A stretch of 64,000 bases of DNA from contig NZ_JACHGU010000002.1 of the NCBI RefSeq assembly GCF_014202435.1, positions 310,001 through 374,000 of the forward strand, in the 5' to 3' direction. A program made the translations under genes and the position numbers. Positions 17,658-26,952 of the stretch are shown here, in pieces. The stretch comes from Pseudoxanthomonas broegbernensis. Lineage in GTDB: Bacteria; Pseudomonadota; Gammaproteobacteria; Xanthomonadales; Xanthomonadaceae. Under the pieces are notes generated by a model. It was not told where the DNA came from. It did not search any database and saw nothing but the letters and a program-made list of their open reading frames with translations. Within the stretch, counting starts at the first letter, position 1; each line of letters starts with the position of its first letter.

Positions 17658-18788
17658 ATGAGCACCATCGACTTCACCTCGTTCCTCAAGCTGATGGCGC
17701 ACCAGCGGGCGTCGGACCTGTTCATCACCGCCGGCATGCCGCCGGCGATGAAGGTGCACGGCAAGATCAGCCCCATCACCCAGACCGCGCTCACCCCGCA
17801 GCAGAGCCGCGACCTGGTGCTGAACGTGATGACCCCGTCGCAGCGCGAGGAGTTCGAGAAGACCCACGAGTGCAACTTCGCCATCGGCGTGGCCGGCGTC
17901 GGCCGCTTCCGCGTGTCGTGCTTCTACCAGCGCAACCAGGTGGGCATGGTCCTGCGCCGGATCGAGACCAAGATCCCCACGGTGGAGGAGCTGAACCTGC
18001 CGCCGGTGATCAAGACCCTGGCGATGACCAAGCGCGGCATCATCATCTTCGTCGGCGCCACGGGCACGGGCAAATCCACCTCGCTGGCGGCGATGATCGG
18101 CTACCGCAACCAGAACTCCACCGGGCACATCATCACCATCGAGGACCCGATCGAGTTCGTGCACAAGCACGAGGGCTGCATCATCACCCAGCGCGAGGTC
18201 GGCATCGACACCGACAGTTGGGACAACGCGCTCAAGAACACCCTGCGCCAGGCGCCGGACGTGATCATGATCGGCGAGGTGCGCACCCGCGAAGGCATGG
18301 ATCACGCCATCGCCTTCGCCGAGACCGGCCACCTGGTGCTGTGCACCCTGCACGCCAACAACGCCAACCAGGCGATGGACCGCATCATCAACTTCTTCCC
18401 CGAGGACCGGCGCGGCCAGTTGCTGATGGACCTGTCGCTGAACCTCAAGGGCGTGGTCGCCCAGCAACTGGTGCCGACCCCGGACGGCAAGGGCCGCCGG
18501 GTGGCGATGGAGATCCTGCTGGGCACGCCGCTGATCCAGGACTACATCCGCGACGGCGAGATCCACAAGCTCAAGGAAGTGATGAAGGAATCCACCAACC
18601 TGGGCATGAAGACCTTCGACCAGAGCCTGTTCGAGCTGTACCAGGCCGGCGAGATCTCCTACGAGGATGCGCTGCGCTACGCCGACTCGCAGAACGAGGT
18701 GCGCCTGCGGATCAAGCTCTCCCAGGGCGGCGACGCCCGCACCCTGGCCCAGGGCCTGGACGGGGTGGAGATCTCCGAGACGCGCTGA
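17658..18788 (+). CDS. pilU: Type IV pilus accessory retraction ATPase PilU
   Basis: The 376-residue paralogue of PilT has Walker A GATGTGKST (Lys139), IEDPIEFVH, Walker B MIGEVR and GHLVLCTLHANN. The terminal motif in PilT (AIRNLIRE) is replaced by LIQDYIRDGE, which is the usual way to tell PilU from PilT. PilU acts with PilT to increase retraction force. It forms a two-gene unit with pilT, and tag converges from the other side after 78 bases. Confidence 0.96.
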   Translation: MSTIDFTSFLKLMAHQRASDLFITAGMPPAMKVHGKISPITQTALTPQQSRDLVLNVMTPSQREEFEKTHECNFAIGVAGVGRFRVSCFYQRNQVGMVLRRIETKIPTVEELNLPPVIKTLAMTKRGIIIFVGATGTGKSTSLAAMIGYRNQNSTGHIITIEDPIEFVHKHEGCIITQREVGIDTDSWDNALKNTLRQAPDVIMIGEVRTREGMDHAIAFAETGHLVLCTLHANNANQAMDRIINFFPEDRRGQLLMDLSLNLKGVVAQQLVPTPDGKGRRVAMEILLGTPLIQDYIRDGEIHKLKEVMKESTNLGMKTFDQSLFELYQAGEISYEDALRYADSQNEVRLRIKLSQGGDARTLAQGLDGVEISETR

Positions 18789-18789
18789 C

Positions 18790-18807
18790 CGGGCGCGGCG
18801 CTCCGCG
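18790..18807. terminator. Hairpin between pilU and tag, possible weak terminator
   Basis: GGCGCGG (18790-18796) and CCGCGCC (18801-18807) form a perfect seven-pair stem with a four-base loop between convergent genes. No T tract follows on either strand, so intrinsic termination is doubtful. Confidence 0.28.
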
Positions 18808-18866
18808 CCGCCGGCGGCGGCAAGGCTGGGTAAACGGTGTCGCGTGGGGGGGTCGTGCGCGGGCGG

Positions 18867-19412
18867 TCAGGCTTTCGCCGCCGCCATCCACGGCGGCGCC
18901 TGCGCGGCGATGCGCGCATGCACCGGGCAGCCGGGGCGGTGCGCGCCCGGCAGGTAGCCCAGGCTCATCAGGAATTCGCCGGTGATCTCGCCGCCGGTGA
19001 AGCGGAAGGTGCGCTTGAACAGTTTCACCCAGCCGGCCTTGTCCAGAGGATGGTGGGCATCGAGCCACCGGGCGAAGCCGCCGTGGCTGTCGCGCAGGCG
19101 CATGATCGCCCCGGCGTTGTGGATCGCCGCGTCCACCTTCAGCCGGTTGCGGACGATGCCCGGGTCGGCGAGCAGGCGCGCGCGGTCGGCGTCGCCGTAG
19201 GCGGCCACCCGGGCCACGTCGAAGCCGTCGTAGGCGCGGCGGAAGCCTTCGCGCTTGCGCAGCATCGTCTCCCAGCTCAGCCCCGCCTGGTTGATCTCCA
19301 GCAGCAGGCGCTCGAACAGCACCGCTTCTTCACGCTGCGGGAAACCGTATTCGCGGTCGTGGTAGGGGCCGTGCAGCGGGTGGCCGGGGGCGAAATCGCA
19401 ATAGCCGGACAT
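18867..19412 (-). CDS. tag: DNA-3-methyladenine glycosylase I
   Basis: The 181-residue repair enzyme excises 3-methyladenine from alkylated DNA. It shows YHDREYG (family YHDxEWG with Trp replaced by Tyr), LLLEINQAGLSWETML in the catalytic region, NRLKVDA, and a zinc snap formed by Cys5/His18 at the N-terminus and a His and Cys near the C-terminus (HRPGCPVH). The length is normal. It starts nine bases after the DUF4153 gene and is probably co-transcribed with it. Confidence 0.95.
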   Translation of the reverse strand: MSGYCDFAPGHPLHGPYHDREYGFPQREEAVLFERLLLEINQAGLSWETMLRKREGFRRAYDGFDVARVAAYGDADRARLLADPGIVRNRLKVDAAIHNAGAIMRLRDSHGGFARWLDAHHPLDKAGWVKLFKRTFRFTGGEITGEFLMSLGYLPGAHRPGCPVHARIAAQAPPWMAAAKA

Positions 19413-19421
19413 GGTCGACGC

Positions 19422-21230
19422 TCAGTGGGAGTCGGCGGTGGCCGGTGGAGGTTCCAGGTGCTGCGGCGCGGTGCCCTGGCCCAGCGAGAGCGCCGGCCAG
19501 CGTTGGTGGTGCACCTGGAGCTGCCCGGTGCGCAGGGCCTGGCGCAGGTCCGGCCGGCCGTGCGTGCCGGCGCTCCAGAACCCGACCCGCCCGGCATCCT
19601 CCCAGCCACCGTCCTCGTGCGCATGCAGCCGGCATTGCGCGTGCCGGTCGCCGGCCAGGCTGCACAGCAGCGCTTCGTCGCGCCCGTCGTCGTCCAGGTC
19701 GCGGACCAGCACGACGCACTCCGCATCCGGCTGCAGGCATTCGCCCGCATCCAGGCGACCGCCGACCAGCGCCTGCCACCAGGCATCGCCGGGGTCGGTG
19801 CCGCCTTCGGCCGGGACGATCAGCGCGCGCGCCTGGTCCGCGTCGCGCAGCCGGGTGCGTTCGCGCTCCGCGGCGCTGCGGTGGGTGTTCCAGCGCTGGC
19901 TGCGCCGGAGCATGGCGTCCAGTTCGGCCACCGCACCGGCATCGCCGGCGAAGGCCGGGTCGGTGCGCAGGGCCTGCACCGCGCGGTAGCCGCGCCGTCC
20001 CAGGTCGAAGCGCAGGTACGCCAGGTCTTCCCGGGCCAGTTCCGGCGCCGCCTCGCGCAGCCGTTGCGCCTGGCTGGCGGCGCTGATCCGCTGCGCATCC
20101 AGCGCCGGCGAATTGGCCAGCACCACCAGGGCCATCACCATCCAGGACAGGACCATGTTGACCCCGCGCAGCGGACCCAGCCAGACCCCGCGCGAACGCA
20201 GCACCGACCACGCGTAGCCCAGCGCGTACAGCGCGGCGACCACCGCCACCAGGCCCGCCCAGAAGCGGTCGGCGGTCCACCCGTACTGGGCGATGCGCAG
20301 GCCCATCGCGTACAGGGCCAGGCCGGCGTACAGCGGCAGCACCAGCAGCCCGGCCTCCACCATCCGCCGCAGCCAGGCCGGATAGGGACGCTCGCCTTCG
20401 CCGTCCTGGTACACGGCGTTGGCGAACACCACCAGCAGCACGACCACGTTGACCAGCAGGGTGGCGGCCGAGCGCGTGCGCCACAGCGGCTCCAGCCCGG
20501 TGAACAGCAGGCTGGCGACGAACAGCACGGCGATGAAGGCCAGCAGCGGCAGCAGGCCCTTGAACACCGCGAACAGGATCTGCCGCGCGACCTGCACCGG
20601 GCGCTGCTGGGTGCGGCCGATCAGGATGCCCAGCCCGGCCATCGCGCCGGTGGCCAGGTGGACGAAGGCGTCCTCGCCGAACAGGTCGCGGAAGAAGTGC
20701 ACGTCCACCAGCGCGAACAGCCGGCCCCACAGGTACAGCACCGCCCAGCAGATGCCGGTGAACAGCGCGGCCAGGGCCAGGGTCAGCGCGTTCTGCCAGG
20801 CGTGCTCGAACAACGCCGGGTAGGGCGCCCGCCAGTTCCCGTGTGCCAGCCGGCATTGGAGCCAGGGCAGGGCCACGAACAGGCCGATCGCCAGCGCCGC
20901 CCCGAACGGGCCCAGCACCTGCGAACTGCGCAGGCCCGGCGCGCCGGTCGCGTTCCATCCGGCCCAGGCGGCCAGGGCCAGGAACAGGGCGGACAGCGCC
21001 GCGGCGTGCCGCCAGAAGCGCGCGTCCCGCAGGTCCTGCACGCTGAGGGCCATCGCGGTCGGCACGGTCAGCACCAGGGTGTACCAGCACACCCGGCCGC
21101 CGAGCCCGGAGAACGGCCACCAGCCGTGCTCGGCGCCCTTCTGCGCCAGGTACATCAGGCCGCCCTGCAGCAGCGCGGCCAGGACGATGAAGGAGCGGGT
21201 CTGGCGCGGCAGCGCCGGGTCGCTGTGCAT
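19422..21230 (-). CDS. DUF4153 multi-pass membrane protein with a calcium-loop-like C-terminal domain
   Basis: The 602-residue protein has roughly eleven hydrophobic segments between residues 10 and 370, which fits the DUF4153 family of inner-membrane proteins of unknown function. The remaining 230 residues are hydrophilic and likely periplasmic or cytoplasmic. Within them, at about residues 511-519, is DLDDDGRDE, which has the DxDxDG spacing of EF-hand-like or VCBS/FG-GAP calcium loops. This domain is Asp- and His-rich. It lies directly upstream of tag on the same strand and divergent from yqgE. I cannot assign a function; the calcium idea is inference from one loop. Confidence 0.78.
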   Translation of the reverse strand: MHSDPALPRQTRSFIVLAALLQGGLMYLAQKGAEHGWWPFSGLGGRVCWYTLVLTVPTAMALSVQDLRDARFWRHAAALSALFLALAAWAGWNATGAPGLRSSQVLGPFGAALAIGLFVALPWLQCRLAHGNWRAPYPALFEHAWQNALTLALAALFTGICWAVLYLWGRLFALVDVHFFRDLFGEDAFVHLATGAMAGLGILIGRTQQRPVQVARQILFAVFKGLLPLLAFIAVLFVASLLFTGLEPLWRTRSAATLLVNVVVLLVVFANAVYQDGEGERPYPAWLRRMVEAGLLVLPLYAGLALYAMGLRIAQYGWTADRFWAGLVAVVAALYALGYAWSVLRSRGVWLGPLRGVNMVLSWMVMALVVLANSPALDAQRISAASQAQRLREAAPELAREDLAYLRFDLGRRGYRAVQALRTDPAFAGDAGAVAELDAMLRRSQRWNTHRSAAERERTRLRDADQARALIVPAEGGTDPGDAWWQALVGGRLDAGECLQPDAECVVLVRDLDDDGRDEALLCSLAGDRHAQCRLHAHEDGGWEDAGRVGFWSAGTHGRPDLRQALRTGQLQVHHQRWPALSLGQGTAPQHLEPPPATADSH

Positions 21231-21288
21231 GGGCGGGGGTTCCTGGAGGCTGCCCGATTATGGCAAAGCCGCGCACCGGCGGCCGGGC

Positions 21289-21294
21289 TAGAAT
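21289..21294 (+). promoter_or_regulatory. TAGAAT -10-like box six bases before yqgE
   Basis: TAGAAT ends six bases before the yqgE ATG, so a transcript from it would start at or next to the start codon. No good -35 was seen at 16-18 bases. The same arrangement recurs before a yafS-like gene, dnaQ and kdkA. Confidence 0.45.
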
Positions 21295-21300
21295 GCGCGC

Positions 21301-21867
21301 ATGCCCGCCACTTCCGACACCCTCGCCAACCAGTTGCTGGTCGCGTTGCCGGCGCTGGCCGACCCCAACTTCGCACGCAGCGTGGCCCTGATCTGCCAGC
21401 ACGACGACCAGGGCGCGATGGGCGTGATGGTCAACCGCGCCTCCGAATACACCCTGGGCCAGGTGCTGTCGCAGATGGGCATCGGCAGCGACGACGCGCA
21501 ACTGTGCGCGCGCGCCGTGCTGCACGGCGGGCCGGTGCACCAGGAGCGCGGCTTCGTCCTGCACGACGGCGGGCGCGAGTGGGACTCCAGCCTGCAGGTG
21601 GCCGCAGGCCTGTACCTGACCACCTCGCGCGACGTCCTGGAGGCGATGGCCGCCGGCGAAGGCCCGCGCAACGCGGTGGTGGCGCTGGGCTGCGCCGGCT
21701 GGGGCGCCGGGCAACTGGAGTTCGAGCTGGGCGAGAACACCTGGCTGACCGCGCCGGCCGACTCGGAGCTGCTGTTCGAGCTGCCCCTCGAACGCCGCTG
21801 GCAGACCGCCGCCGGGCGCATCGGTGTGGACCTGTTCCGCATGACCGACTACAGCGGGCATGCCTGA
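21301..21867 (+). CDS. yqgE: YqgE/AlgH family protein
   Basis: The 188-residue protein starts with [19 protein letters not shown], followed by [10 protein letters not shown] and a [10 protein letters not shown] segment, all hallmarks of the UPF0301 YqgE/AlgH family. The fold is known but the molecular function is not; in Pseudomonas AlgH influences alginate expression. It overlaps ruvX by eight bases, and the yqgE-ruvX-pyrB order is conserved in many gammaproteobacteria. No clear ribosome-binding site precedes the ATG, consistent with a leaderless transcript. Confidence 0.94.
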   Translation: MPATSDTLANQLLVALPALADPNFARSVALICQHDDQGAMGVMVNRASEYTLGQVLSQMGIGSDDAQLCARAVLHGGPVHQERGFVLHDGGREWDSSLQVAAGLYLTTSRDVLEAMAAGEGPRNAVVALGCAGWGAGQLEFELGENTWLTAPADSELLFELPLERRWQTAAGRIGVDLFRMTDYSGHA

Positions 21868-22345
21868 GCCTTCCGCGCCTTCCGCGCTTGCGGCCGGCGC
21901 ATTGCCGGCCGATGCGATCGTGCTGGGCTTCGACGTCGGCGCGCGGCGCATCGGCGTGGCGGTGGGCAGCGGGCTGGGCGGCGCGCGCGCGGTGGCGGTG
22001 GTCGAGGTGCGTGCCGTCGGGCCGGACTGGGACGCGATCGACCGCCTGCACGGGCAGTGGCGTCCGCGCGGCCTGGTGGTCGGCGACCCGATGAGCCTGG
22101 ACGGCGGGGACCAGCCGATCCGCCGCATCGCCCGCGCCTTCGCCCGGGAGCTGAAGGCCCGCTACGCCTTGCCGGTGGCGATGATCGACGAGCGTTCCAG
22201 TTCGGTGGAGGCCGCGCAGCGCTTCGCCCGCGACCGCGCCGCCGGCAACCGCCGCCGTCGCGACGCGCAGGCGCTGGACGCGGCCGCCGCGGCGGTGATC
22301 GTCGAGCGCTGGCTGGCCGCGCCCGCGGATGCCACGCCGGTGTAG
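21860..22345 (+). CDS. ruvX: Holliday junction resolvase-like RuvX (YqgF), 16S pre-rRNA nuclease
   Basis: The 161-residue protein has the RNase H-like fold with [11 protein letters not shown] holding the first catalytic Asp, VVGDP in the middle, and [10 protein letters not shown] and [10 protein letters not shown] carrying later acidic residues. YqgF proteins trim the 5' end of 16S rRNA and were earlier proposed as junction resolvases. The start overlaps the end of yqgE. The protein is slightly longer at the N-terminus (about 18 Ala/Pro/Ser-rich residues) than Escherichia coli YqgF. Confidence 0.94.
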   Translation: MPEPSAPSALAAGALPADAIVLGFDVGARRIGVAVGSGLGGARAVAVVEVRAVGPDWDAIDRLHGQWRPRGLVVGDPMSLDGGDQPIRRIARAFARELKARYALPVAMIDERSSSVEAAQRFARDRAAGNRRRRDAQALDAAAAAVIVERWLAAPADATPV

Positions 22346-22473
22346 CGCCGTGTCGGCCACGCGACGACCGCCATGCGCACGAACCGCCACAATCGCTTGC
22401 GAGCGGTGACGCCGCCGCCCGAACTCCCCGTGCCGCCGGCCGCCGCCGGCTCCTACTGGACCTCTCCCACGCC

Positions 22474-23418
22474 ATGACCCAGCAACTCGACTCCGACGGC
22501 CGCCTGCGCCACCTGCTCACCCTGGAAGGGTTGCCGCGCACGACCCTGCTGCAACTGCTCGACCGGGCCGGCCAGATCCGCGACGCGGCGGTCGGCCGCG
22601 TGGGCAAGCGCGCGGTGCTGGCCGGCACCGCGGTGTGCACGCTGTTCTTCGAGCCCTCCACGCGCACCCGCAGCTCGTTCCAGTTGGCCGCGCAGCGGCT
22701 GGGCGCGGACGTGCTCAACTTCGATGCCTCCACCTCATCCACGCGCAAGGGCGAGACCGCGCGCGACACGCTGAAGAACCTGGAGGCGATGGGCGTGCGC
22801 GGCTTCGTCGTGCGCCATCCCGACGACCATGCGGTACGGATGCTGGCCGAAGCGGCCGGCGAGGGCACCGCGCTGGTCAACGCCGGCGACGGCCGCAGCG
22901 CGCACCCGACCCAGGGCCTGCTGGACATGCTGACCCTGCGCCAGGCCAAGGGCGGCGATTTCTCCAGGCTCAAGGTGCTGATCGTGGGCGACGTGCGGCA
23001 CTCGCGGGTGGCGCGCTCGGACCTGGACGCGCTGCGCACGCTGGGCACCGGGGAAATCCGGATCTGCGGCCCGGCCTCGCTGCTGCCCGATGCCGCCACC
23101 GTCGCCGGCTGCGTGGTCGGCGAGGACTTCGACGCCATGCTCGAGGGCGTGGATGCGCTGATGATGCTGCGCCTGCAGCGCGAGCGCATGGAGGAGGGGC
23201 TGGTGCCCTCGCTGGAGGACTACCACGCCCGCTACGGCCTCACCGCGCCGCGCCTCAGGCGCGCGGCGCCGGAGGCGGCGGTGCTGCATCCCGGGCCGAT
23301 CAACCGCGGCGTGGAGATCACCGACGAGGTGGCCGACGGCCCGCAATCGTGGGTGCTGCGCCAGGTCGCCAACGGCGTGGCCGTGCGCATGGCGGTGCTG
23401 GAGATGCTGCTGGGCTGA
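22474..23418 (+). CDS. pyrB: Aspartate carbamoyltransferase catalytic subunit
   Basis: The 314-residue enzyme joins carbamoyl phosphate and aspartate in pyrimidine synthesis. The carbamoyl-phosphate motif FEPSTRTRSSF, the mobile loop STSSTRKGE, the HPTQGLLDM segment and the aspartate-site stretch LRLQRERM are all present. ATG 22474 gives the usual N-terminus; the upstream open frame overlapping ruvX is spurious. The gene follows ruvX by 128 bases. No pyrI regulatory subunit is next to it, as expected for the xanthomonad type. It converges with the vWA gene across a gap holding two repeats. Confidence 0.96.
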   Translation: MTQQLDSDGRLRHLLTLEGLPRTTLLQLLDRAGQIRDAAVGRVGKRAVLAGTAVCTLFFEPSTRTRSSFQLAAQRLGADVLNFDASTSSTRKGETARDTLKNLEAMGVRGFVVRHPDDHAVRMLAEAAGEGTALVNAGDGRSAHPTQGLLDMLTLRQAKGGDFSRLKVLIVGDVRHSRVARSDLDALRTLGTGEIRICGPASLLPDAATVAGCVVGEDFDAMLEGVDALMMLRLQRERMEEGLVPSLEDYHARYGLTAPRLRRAAPEAAVLHPGPINRGVEITDEVADGPQSWVLRQVANGVAVRMAVLEMLLG

Positions 23419-23449
23419 GTAGGCGGATGCCCGGGCATGGCTTCCGGAA

Positions 23450-23532
23450 GCCTGTCGCCGACCGGAGCCGGTTCCTGCAGGAAGCGGCCAGGAGGCGGCC
23501 TCATGCAGGAGCCGGGCATGGGGCCGGCGATG
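23450..23532. repeat. REP-like inverted doublet between pyrB and the vWA gene
   Basis: Copy one reads on the minus strand (23481 to 23450) as GCAGGAACCGGC, four bases, then GGTCGGCGACAGGC. Copy two reads on the plus strand (23504-23532) as GCAGGAGCCGGG, then GGGGCCGGCGATGC. The two face each other about 22 bases apart in a convergent gap, the arrangement of REP doublets (BIME/REPIN). Related copies occur at 33.5, 49.9 and 61.2 kb. Confidence 0.6.
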
Positions 23533-23541
23533 CGCCGGCCG

Positions 23542-25266
23542 TCAGTCCTCGGCGATCGCCGCGGGCCGCGGCGGGATCGGGCCGGTCGCCTGGCGTGCCG
23601 ACTCGACCAGGCCGAGGAATTCGCGGCGCAACCCCCAGCGGTCCTCGCCGATGGCGCCGCGCGCGGTGGCGGCCACGTCGTCCCAGTCCCAGCCTTCCAC
23701 GTTGGCGCCGCCGCGCAGCAGGTCGGCGTAGCCGATGAGCGCGCTGGCGAAGCGCATCGATTCGCCCGGCGCGGTGCGCAGCGAGGCGCGCAGCACCGGG
23801 GTCTCGATCAGCCGGCTGTGGGCCTGGCCGGGCAGCTTGTAGCGCAGCCGCAGGTGGGCCAGCTCGGCGCCCTCGGCGCCGGCCGCCGCCGAGGCGCCGG
23901 CGTAGCGCAGCGCGGGCAGGCGCTCGCCGCCGGAACCGGCCAGCGCGATCTCGTACAGCGCGGTCACCTCGTGGCCGGCGCCGATGTCCCCGGCATCGAC
24001 CTTGTCGTTGGCGAAGTCCTCGCGCGCCAGCAGGCGGTTCTCGTAGCCGACCAGGCGGTACTCGGACACCACCGCCGGGTTGAACTCGATCTGCACCTTC
24101 ACGTCGTTGGCGATGGTCAGCAGGGTGGATTGCATCTCCTGCACCAGTACCTTGCGCGCTTCCTCGGGCGTGTCGATGTAGACGTGCTGGCCGTCGCCGG
24201 CATCGGCCAGGCGCTCGGCCATGGCGTCGTGGTAGTTGCCCTGGCCGAAGCCCAGGGTGGACAGGGCGATGCCGGACTTGCGCTGGTCGGACACCAGCGT
24301 CTCCAGCGCGTCGCGGGAGATAGTGCCGACGTTGAAGTCGCCGTCGGTGGCCAGCAGGATCCGGTTCACGCCGCCCTCGATGAAGCCCTCCCGGGCCACG
24401 GCGTAGGCCAGGCGGATGCCATCGCCGCCGTTGGTGCTGCCGCCGGCCTGCAGGCGCTCGAGCGCGGCCAGTATCCGGTCGTGGCGGTCGCCCGGGGTGG
24501 GCGGCAGCACCAGCCCGGCCGAGCCGGCGTAGACCACGATGGACACGCGGTCCTGCGCGCGCAGTTGCGGCACCAACTGGGCGAAGGCGTGCTTGAGCAG
24601 CGGCAGCCTGTCCGGGGCGTGCATCGAGCCGGAGGTGTCGATCAGCAGCACCAGGTTGGACGGCGGCAGCTCGGACTTGTCCACGTCGTAGCCCTTGATC
24701 CCGACCATCAGCAACTGCCGCTTGGGGTTCCAGGGCGCCGGCGCCAGCTCGGTGGTCACCCGGAAAGGGGCTTCGCGCGTGGCCGGGGCCGGGTGGCCGT
24801 AGTCGAAATAGTTGAGGAACTCCTCCACGCGTACTGCGTCGGCCGGCGGGCGCATGCCCCGGCGCAGCATGCGCCGCACGTTGGCGTAGCTGCCGGTATC
24901 CACGTCGATGGAGAAGGTCGATACCGGCTGCTCGCCGGTGCGCTGCACCGGATTGTCCTCGCGGCCCTCGTAGCGCTCGGTGTCGGCCTGCGGGGCGATG
25001 CCGGGCATGGCCCGCTGCATCGCCGCCGGCGCGCCGTGCATCGGATGCACGCCGGTGGCCAGGGGCGTGGGAGCGGGCGGTGCCGGCGGCGCGTAGGCAT
25101 CGGCCATCCGGTCGGCCGCGATCTCCCTCCGTGCGGGCGGGGCGGATGCCTCGGCCGCGTGCCCGGCGCCCGAAGGGGTGGAGCGGCAGGCCGGCAGCGA
25201 CAGGGCCAGCAGCGAAAGCAGGGCGGCGGCGAGCAGGGACGCGCGCCTGGACGAAAGAGTGTGCAT
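23542..25266 (-). CDS. von Willebrand factor A domain lipoprotein (YfbK-like, DUF3520)
   Basis: The 574-residue protein starts with a signal ending LPAC (Cys27, likely lipidated). A vWF N-terminal region with FSIDVDTGSYANVRRML is followed by a central vWA domain with MIDAS residues in LLIDTSGSMH, and then a C-terminal DUF3520 domain. Escherichia coli YfbK has the same layout. The role is unknown; vWA domains mediate metal-dependent protein contacts, here probably in the periplasm. The region after the signal (about residues 30-80) is Ala/Pro-rich and disordered. It lies 99 bases downstream of ppx on the same strand and may be read from that operon. Confidence 0.88.
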   Translation of the reverse strand: MHTLSSRRASLLAAALLSLLALSLPACRSTPSGAGHAAEASAPPARREIAADRMADAYAPPAPPAPTPLATGVHPMHGAPAAMQRAMPGIAPQADTERYEGREDNPVQRTGEQPVSTFSIDVDTGSYANVRRMLRRGMRPPADAVRVEEFLNYFDYGHPAPATREAPFRVTTELAPAPWNPKRQLLMVGIKGYDVDKSELPPSNLVLLIDTSGSMHAPDRLPLLKHAFAQLVPQLRAQDRVSIVVYAGSAGLVLPPTPGDRHDRILAALERLQAGGSTNGGDGIRLAYAVAREGFIEGGVNRILLATDGDFNVGTISRDALETLVSDQRKSGIALSTLGFGQGNYHDAMAERLADAGDGQHVYIDTPEEARKVLVQEMQSTLLTIANDVKVQIEFNPAVVSEYRLVGYENRLLAREDFANDKVDAGDIGAGHEVTALYEIALAGSGGERLPALRYAGASAAAGAEGAELAHLRLRYKLPGQAHSRLIETPVLRASLRTAPGESMRFASALIGYADLLRGGANVEGWDWDDVAATARGAIGEDRWGLRREFLGLVESARQATGPIPPRPAAIAED

Positions 25267-25365
25267 GTTCGGACTCCCGGGTTGGTCGTGGAATCGAACG
25301 CGCGATGCGCGCCGGTGGGGTTATCGGTTTCCGGCGCGCGAGGGCGCAGTCCCCGCCGCGCCGGG

Positions 25366-26907
25366 TCAGACCACCATCGGCTCGAACTCGATGCCCAGGC
25401 CGGGCATGTTCTCCTTCTCGCCCAGCAGGTCGGCGCGCAGCAGCGGGCGGGCTTCGATCCAGGCGCGCTGCACGACCAGCCGCAGGCCGTCCTCGGTGGC
25501 GGTCAGCTCCAGCATCGGGATGGGGTCGTCGTCGTGCGCGCGGTGCAGCAGCACCGCCAGGCGCAGCAGCGCGGCCTTGCGCCGGGCCGAAAGCAGCAGG
25601 CGGTCGGGCAGGGCGTCGAAGGCGGCGCGGGGCACGCTGCGCCGGTGGGTGCGCACCAGCGCGGCCAGCACCTGCTGCTCCTGGCGGGAGAAGCCGGCGA
25701 TGTCGGAATGCTCGAGGATGTAGGCGCCGTGCACGTGGTAGTGGCTGTGGGCCAGGGTCAGGCCCAGTTCGTGCAGGTGCGCGGCCCAGCCGAGCATGCG
25801 CGCGTCGTCGTCGTCCAGCGCCCAGTCCTGCGCGGCCTGGGCGAACAGGCGCAGCGCGGTGCGCTCCACGCGCGCGACCTGGACCTCGTCGATGCCGTAG
25901 CGGGAGGTGAGTGACTGCACGGATGCGTCGCGCGGGTCGTTGTCGCCACCGCGGCCGAGCATGTCGTAGAGGATGCCCTCGCGCATGGCCGCCTTGCTGA
26001 CCAGCAGCTTCTGCAGGCCCAGCGCCTGGAAGGCGGCCTCCAGCACCAGCAGGCCGCCGGCGATGATCGGGCGGCGCTCGCCGGACAGGCCGGGCAGGTC
26101 GATCCTGTCGATGCTGCTGGCCTGGAGCAGGCGGTCGCGCACCAGCGGCAGGGCCTCGGCGGTGATCGCGCCCTTGGTCAGCTTCATGGCCGCGCAGATC
26201 TCGCCGATGGACTTGTGCGTGCCCGAGGACCCCAGCGCCTCCTGCCAGCCCAGGGCGCGGTACACGCCGGCGAACTGCTGGAACTCGGCGCTGATCTCGG
26301 TCAGCGCGTCCTTCCACTTCTTCTTCGACAGCCGGCCGCTGGGGAAGAACCGCCGGGTGCTGGCGATGCAGCCGGCCTGCAGGCTCTCGCGCTCCACCGG
26401 GTCGAAGCCGCGGCCGATGATGAATTCGGTCGAGCCGCCGCCGATGTCGATCACCAGGCGCAGTTGCCCGGGCTTGGGCGGCTGCGCATGGGCCACGCCC
26501 AGGTAGATCAGGCGCGCCTCCTCGCGGCCGGAGACCACCTCGATCGGGTGGCCCAGGGCGGCCTCGGCCGCGGCCAGGAACGCCTGCGGCTGGCGCAGGC
26601 GGCGCACGGTGTTGGTGGCCAGCGCGCGCACGTGCAGGCGGGACACGCCGCGCAGGCGCTGGCCGAAGCGGGCCAGGCAGTCCAGCGCGCGCTGCCGCGC
26701 CGGCGCGGCCAGGCCGCCGTGGCCGTCGAGGCCGTCGGCCAGCCGCACCGTCTCGCGCAGGCGGTCGACCACGCGCAACTGGCCCAGCGTGTGCTGGGCC
26801 AGGATCATGTGGAAGCTGTTGGACCCCAGGTCGATGGCGGCCATTGCGTCGCCGTCCTGGACCTGGGGCAGGGCGGGAGCGCTGCGCATCGCGAGAGGAC
26901 TGGGCAT
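25366..26907 (-). CDS. ppx: Exopolyphosphatase (Ppx/GppA)
   Basis: The 513-residue enzyme removes terminal phosphate from polyphosphate chains. The actin-like ATPase fold shows AIDLGSNSFHM (phosphate 1) and VIDIGGGSTEFIIG (phosphate 2), with the catalytic Glu region RVSGREEARLIYLG. The C-terminal half is an HD-like helical domain as in Ppx of Escherichia coli. It follows ppk1 by 45 bases, so synthesis and breakdown of polyphosphate share an operon with phoB and phoR. The residues before the fold (about 22) are longer than usual. Confidence 0.94.
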   Translation of the reverse strand: MPSPLAMRSAPALPQVQDGDAMAAIDLGSNSFHMILAQHTLGQLRVVDRLRETVRLADGLDGHGGLAAPARQRALDCLARFGQRLRGVSRLHVRALATNTVRRLRQPQAFLAAAEAALGHPIEVVSGREEARLIYLGVAHAQPPKPGQLRLVIDIGGGSTEFIIGRGFDPVERESLQAGCIASTRRFFPSGRLSKKKWKDALTEISAEFQQFAGVYRALGWQEALGSSGTHKSIGEICAAMKLTKGAITAEALPLVRDRLLQASSIDRIDLPGLSGERRPIIAGGLLVLEAAFQALGLQKLLVSKAAMREGILYDMLGRGGDNDPRDASVQSLTSRYGIDEVQVARVERTALRLFAQAAQDWALDDDDARMLGWAAHLHELGLTLAHSHYHVHGAYILEHSDIAGFSRQEQQVLAALVRTHRRSVPRAAFDALPDRLLLSARRKAALLRLAVLLHRAHDDDPIPMLELTATEDGLRLVVQRAWIEARPLLRADLLGEKENMPGLGIEFEPMVV

Positions 26908-26952
26908 GGGGGCGAATCTTAGCGGATGCGCGCGCGCCCCTCCGGAAAGGGA

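Noticed and set aside
18837-22094. A 1085-codon plus-strand open frame opposite tag and the DUF4153 gene
   Set aside because: It is rich in Arg, Gln, His and Gly with no family features, while the opposite strand encodes Tag and a coherent membrane protein.
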